Shown here piece after piece: positions 10,201 to 11,297 of a DNA stretch of 11,297 nucleotides. The position numbers and the translations under genes are program-made. A model generated the notes under the pieces. The model was not told the origin of the DNA. It ran no database searches and worked only from the letters and a program-made list of their open reading frames with translations. Source of the DNA: CAYFIW01 sp964343265 (lineage in GTDB: Bacteria; Chloroflexota; Dehalococcoidia; Lucifugimonadales; UBA826); the NCBI GenBank assembly GCA_964343265.1, contig CAYFIW010000046.1, positions 1-11,297 on the forward strand, written 5' to 3'. How positions within the stretch are numbered: position 1 is the stretch's first letter; the number at the start of each line of letters is the position of its first letter.

Positions 10201-10962
10201 AGTATTCCCAGTTGTAACTTGAACACCTGGACTATACACATCAGCGTCCAGAGATTTACCCGACTTCGTCGCAAGTTCCACCGAATATTCTTTCGAAGAA
10301 TCTACATTGAATGTATAGCAATCAGCAAGGTTCGAAGGAGATACTATACCGGCGATATTGACCCCAAATTCACCGGGACTACATTCTATAGGTGTGGAGG
10401 ATTGTTGAATGACGGGAAAAGCACCTGGGGCAGACACATTTTGTGCCCCTGTCAAATCTCCTGCTGAGGGCATACCCATGTCGAAGCTAGAAACTTGTCC
10501 AGTAGACCCAAGGGTCGCTGTCAACTCGTAAGTACCCGTACCGCCCGGTTCATAAGACCATACTTTAATCTTGTAGTCACCAGAACCTAAATTAAGTTGT
10601 TGATCTAATTTCTGGGTACCTAACCCAAAAGTTGTTACCCAGTTGAAACCAGTATTTTCGTTAGTAACTAAACTGCTGGGAGCATACAGGTCCGCATCAA
10701 GAACTGAATCTGTTTTTGCCTCCAACGCTATTGCTAGAAACTCATCAGTCTTGCTTATCGAATAACAATCTGCTGCATTATCAGAAGATATGATCCCAGA
10801 AATTGTTTCTCCGGAAGTAATAGCTGTACATTGAATCGATTCACCAGTTGCCAATCCGATGGCGGATCTTCCTGTCGAACTCGTCAACACGAATATCACC
10901 ACTAGGGCCACTGCAGCGACTACTGCTACTGGTAATATGTAAGAGTAAATTCCTTTAGTCAT
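4267..10962 (-). CDS. Giant exported repeat protein: N-terminal membrane segment, three Cys-paired beta domains, 19 Fn3 domains
   Basis: The product is 2231 residues. Residues 5-27 are a hydrophobic segment after a short basic start (MTKG), acting as a signal peptide or membrane anchor. Residues 43-434 hold three domains of about 110 residues, each with a Cys pair (45/66, 194/215, 326/347), a 'DAD(L/V/I)(Y/F)' strand and a closing WSY motif. Residues 436-2231 are 19 consecutive Fn3 domains, ending at the last residue. I see no cysteine outside the six listed and no catalytic domain, LPXTG, dockerin or C-terminal membrane anchor. The ATG at 10962 is the first possible start, because an in-frame TAA lies 21 bases upstream (10983-10981). 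The ribosome site before it is poor. The likely role is an extended surface or secreted fibre for adhesion or structural coating. That is inferred from architecture, and ligand and attachment mode are unknown. Confidence 0.96.
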   Translation of the reverse strand: MTKGIYSYILPVAVVAAVALVVIFVLTSSTGRSAIGLATGESIQCTAITSGETISGIISSDNAADCYSISKTDEFLAIALEAKTDSVLDADLYAPSSLVTNENTGFNWVTTFGLGTQKLDQQLNLGSGDYKIKVWSYEPGGTGTYELTATLGSTGQVSSFDMGMPSAGDLTGAQNVSAPGAFPVIQQSSTPIECSPGEFGVNIAGIVSPSNLADCYTFNVDSSKEYSVELATKSGKSLDADVYSPGVQVTTGNTGYTWVTTFGTETSKLESITQGESGVFSVKVWSYIGSEFDGYDLQITESDGSQTLGSVSNTSTQSSTTAVETCVPLQDGVSSGGLIDSSNQYDCLTFSGDVGDYVKVKITSEPGKTIDADIFGPGVEVTPQGSGFAWVFTDEGSPGEILLKLTEGSGTYSVKTWSYGNWSEGKYEITVTKVLVPGKPTNVSAVQVKNDSGIPVPVGTTTVTWVAPETSLFVPITKYEISSDGYVLGTVVPSIDSSGLLSADIASTKTIGQLALGKEYKFTVKAHNMVGAGLESDPSEPLTLLDRPSKPSSVKVTPGDTSVSLVWQAPFSNGGVPVTGYKVVTTASGDGSGDVIKEFGGDVDRANIEGLKNGTSYKFEIFAINKIGNSPSIASESVIPVGKPGMPGKVSATPGNGLVVLTWGTPSYDGGTSITGYKVKSTPGSTKTISGRETTTTLGGLLNGIEYVFSVQAINSVGDGPSSPTTAPVKPKGAPSAPINVKATSGDGKVTVKWGAPLNDGGDRVSEYSVKVNPGRTVQRVDSSSRETEISGLTNGTSYSFTVTASNKNGSSDPSIKSDPVTPVGPPSAPQVVKAISKNESIQISWSPPSSDGGGMISKYQVTMLPGNKEISVLGTETSHLETNLINGKKYTFTVKAFNSSGGGEDSLSVEETPATTPGKPTGLVATSEDKAVKIQWQAPLSNGGKSISSYIVKGQPGNLVKTTRGSETEISFDGLINGSSYVFTIQASNAAGVSDKSEDSNSVVPVGVPDAPFAVSATGFDREANISWSAPRSDGGSSIQNYLIISSPDNLTVRVSGNATTTSITGLTNGTSYSFTVEAINDIGSSKKSISTTPIEILGPPSEPTAVTAVAGDSTATLTWKAPSDSGGRRVSGYRIMITPGRDRIETSNEEYTFNGLVNGQTYRFDISAINEIGVGSSSSYPGVRPIGAPTAPTEVSSSSGSESTATVLWKAPVSNGGSEITKYVVTSNPGSIQKTVTDYAYGTTYKAEFAELTNGVPYTFTVRAFNYVGKQSVSRPTDSVTPVGPPAAPAVRTASYKSGVAKVVWSMPDNDGGTSITSYTVVTQPEGKTTTVSSRSTEAEFTGLTKGTTYKFKVAAVNDKGTSKYSDLSDSVLVADPPGQPRRIVATPSNSEINVSWSAPDTDGGSAITGYTVQISGRIPEVKVGARATSAVVKGLSNGVAYSVNVVAENSVGTGVSASASTEITPYTLPEAPTGINVVAGNESATVSWSAPRSDGGSAITSYNVSVRPGRSTIKVTSDSLSTVVPNLANGTAYSFVIAAVNAAGTGKSSEPSADVKPVAPPVRSTVPGSPTAVDATVSGSKVTVTWIAPDTDGGDSLTGYKVVSSPGAQEVVSSQGSLRASYETLEKGVSYTFTVVAINSVGDSSPSRPSGSVLVKGVPDAPSNVIATASDGSVDLTWDQPASDGGSSVNDYKIIVTSGRAEVKVETSRSTTASISGLTNGTAYSFTVKATNSVGDSPESRASSSVTPTARLAKPGSPTGVAATPGDGKVTVVWTAPSSDGGTSVTGYKVIVSPDGTEFNVDSGRTTSLVIDRLTNGNIYTFTVVAINSVGNSPASRASQSVRPVARTTVPDQPTRVSAVAGDGKATVSWTAPSNDGGSSITGYTVSVSPGRLTVSATSRQTSLEVTGLSNETAYTFSVAATNEVGTGKLSIPSDSTTPQRSVSAPDSPTGVLAVAGDGQVTVSWSAPSSDGGSTITKYLVTVSPGREVIETSSGRETSVVVSRLTNGTAYQFTVKAVNSVGSSADSRPSSPATPKSQITVPGVPTDVAGLVGDASVDLSWSAPSDDGGSAITGYEITVTPGGVKIMVDSSRTLSKKVTGLTNGTSYTFVVKAKNEAGNGSDSSPSSAVVPMGVPNTPTGVSAVGGNGYATVSWTAPSGDGGSPITGYKIKASVGGQILTAGPRDTSIVFTRLTNNTQYTFTVIAENSVGSSSESRPSSRVMPSARFR
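4270..9657 (-). repeat. Array of 19 fibronectin type III domains in gene A
   Basis: Residues 436-2231 divide completely into 19 Fn3 domains of 89-97 residues, apart from the first, which is 110. Each carries the family landmarks in order: a 'P-x-x-P' start, 'V-x-W-x-A-P' in strand B, 'S-D-G-G-x-x-I-T-G-Y' in strand C, 'P-G-R', then 'L-x-N-G-T-x-Y-x-F-x-V-x-A-x-N-x-x-G'. Domain 1 (436-545) is aberrant, with an insertion near its start and no SDGG. Domains 13 and 15-18 are preceded by longer linkers (for example PVARTTVP) than the usual GxPxxP. The copies are divergent at DNA level and I saw no long identical blocks, so the array is old. The later domains (12-19) look more alike than domains 1-10. 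Confidence 0.95.
9661..10836 (-). repeat. Three tandem Cys-paired beta domains in gene A (PPC-like)
   Basis: Residues 43-151, 192-303 and 324-434 are three divergent copies of one module. Each begins with Cys, then exactly 20 residues, then a second Cys preceded by Asp (ADC, ADC, YDC). Each continues with 'DAD(L/V/I)(Y/F)xP', an aromatic 'G-(F/Y)-x-W-V' strand, and ends with 'KV/TWSY' followed by G-x-Y. The order of strands resembles the PPC beta-sandwich domain, but the fixed Cys pair and the Trp of WSY are not features I know as standard for that family. Ser/Thr/Gly-rich linkers of about 20-40 residues separate the copies. If exported, each pair could form an intradomain disulfide. Confidence 0.72.
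10882..10950 (-). other. N-terminal signal/membrane-anchor segment of gene A
   Basis: Residues 5-27 are an uninterrupted hydrophobic run rich in Val and Ala, with Lys3 before it. Residues 36-40 read GLATG, which also occurs just after the membrane segment of gene C. Gly and Ala at -3 and -1 would allow signal peptidase I cleavage after Ala38 (GLA|TG), but the site is not canonical. An uncleaved anchor is an equally good reading. Confidence 0.75.
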
Positions 10963-11096
10963 GTTCCAACCAGAAAAAAATTAGATTCAATTCTAAATCT
11001 TTTTGAAGATTTTTAAACATCTACTTTCGACATAAATCCTTTAATTGCTTTTTAGCTAAATTTTAAGTTATTAATATGTGCCTAATTCATTAAAAA
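10963..11096 (-). promoter_or_regulatory. AT-rich intergenic region, probable promoter and leader of the A-B-C operon
   Basis: These 134 bases are the only sizeable non-coding gap in the window. They contain about 30 G+C bases (22%), far below the flanking genes. The gap lies directly upstream of a closely spaced three-gene run, so the operon promoter is most likely here, although I could not pick out a convincing -35/-10 pair. The end of the gap nearest gene A carries a 7-bp stem-loop and a second weaker inverted repeat followed by T7. No strong GC-rich terminator for the upstream gene is present. A weak inverted repeat (CTAATT/AATTAG) overlaps its stop codon. Confidence 0.55.
10995..11012 (-). 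other. Perfect 7-bp stem-loop in the leader of gene A
   Basis: On the minus strand AAATCTT and AAGATTT form a perfect 7-bp stem around a CAAA tetraloop, 32 to 50 bases before the gene A start. It overlaps by two bases a second short inverted repeat (TTAGA/TCTAA, 10981-10996), which is followed by T7 at 10980-10974. Together they could be a weak attenuator, a terminator for the upstream gene, or a transcript-stabilising hairpin. In sequence this AT-rich, small palindromes also arise by chance. Confidence 0.3.
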
Positions 11097-11297
11097 TTAG
11101 CTATCTGGAAAGATTGCAATCCCGAACCCCTTAATAAGATTCACCCATATAATATCTGACTGATCACGTGCCCTGGACTCCGAGGTTTCTGCGAACCCAG
11201 TACTGGATCCTGTATCTATCCCGCTGATTGGATTCCCATCAGCATCGAACCTGATGTAGTCAGCTCCCAGTGATAAGAGTATCGAAGTTCGTTTTTC
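11097..11297 (-). CDS. 3' end of an unidentified gene (66 C-terminal residues)
   Basis: The minus strand is open from the right edge of the window to a TAA at 11099-11097, giving 66 residues. The start lies outside the window. The visible tail is mixed: a charged stretch with RFDADGNP, a Gly/Ser/Thr-rich middle, then a hydrophobic end (IIWVNLIKGFGIAIF) closing with PDS. The reading frame ends exactly where the very AT-rich spacer begins, and its composition matches the genes downstream, which supports it being real. I do not recognise the family. It is co-directional with the Fn3 operon but separated by 134 bases, so it is probably a separate transcription unit or only loosely linked. A chance open frame of this length at a window edge cannot be excluded. 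Confidence 0.68.
   Translation of the reverse strand, partial: EKRTSILLSLGADYIRFDADGNPISGIDTGSSTGFAETSESRARDQSDIIWVNLIKGFGIAIFPDS

Noticed and set aside
11077..11099. Rho-independent terminator at the stop of the upstream gene
   Set aside because: The inverted repeat CTAATT/AATTAG has only A-T rich pairing, no GC stem and no following T run on the transcribed strand.

Overview
The window is almost entirely coding, and every gene is on the minus strand. It reads right to left as: the 3' end of an unidentified gene (11297-11097), a 134-base AT-rich gap, then a tight run of three genes for exported proteins. These are a 2231-residue protein (gene A, 10962-4267), a 308-residue putative lipoprotein (gene B, 4260-3334), and a protein of at least 1101 residues that runs off the left edge (gene C, 3305-1). 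The gaps inside the run are 6 and 28 bases, and the A stop codon lies inside the B ribosome binding site, so A-B-C is very probably one operon transcribed from the 134-base gap. No tRNA, rRNA, CRISPR array, transposase or integrase is visible.

Gene A has an N-terminal hydrophobic segment, three beta-type domains that each carry a Cys pair with exactly 20 residues between, and 19 consecutive fibronectin type III (Fn3) domains reaching to the last residue. Gene B has a lipoprotein-type signal peptide and three Fn3 domains, and its only cysteine is the predicted lipidation site. Gene C has an N-terminal hydrophobic segment, six domains resembling bacterial pre-peptidase C-terminal (PPC) domains, and an unrecognised Tyr/Trp-rich C-terminal region cut by the window edge. 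A and C share a GLATG motif after the membrane segment and a 'WSY...G-x-Y' domain signature. No enzyme domain or catalytic motif is recognisable in any of the three.

The layout suggests a surface assembly: a long Fn3 fibre or stalk (A), a lipid-anchored Fn3 partner (B) and a multi-domain beta-rich partner (C), for adhesion, cell-surface coating or particle capture. That role is inference from architecture only. The organism looks bacterial: there are Shine-Dalgarno sites, a lipobox and a GTG start. Long 'WxAPxSDGGxxITGY' Fn3 arrays are familiar from Chloroflexota and Actinomycetota, and the moderate base composition with very AT-rich spacers would fit an uncultured aquatic lineage such as a marine Chloroflexota, but the sequence does not settle this.
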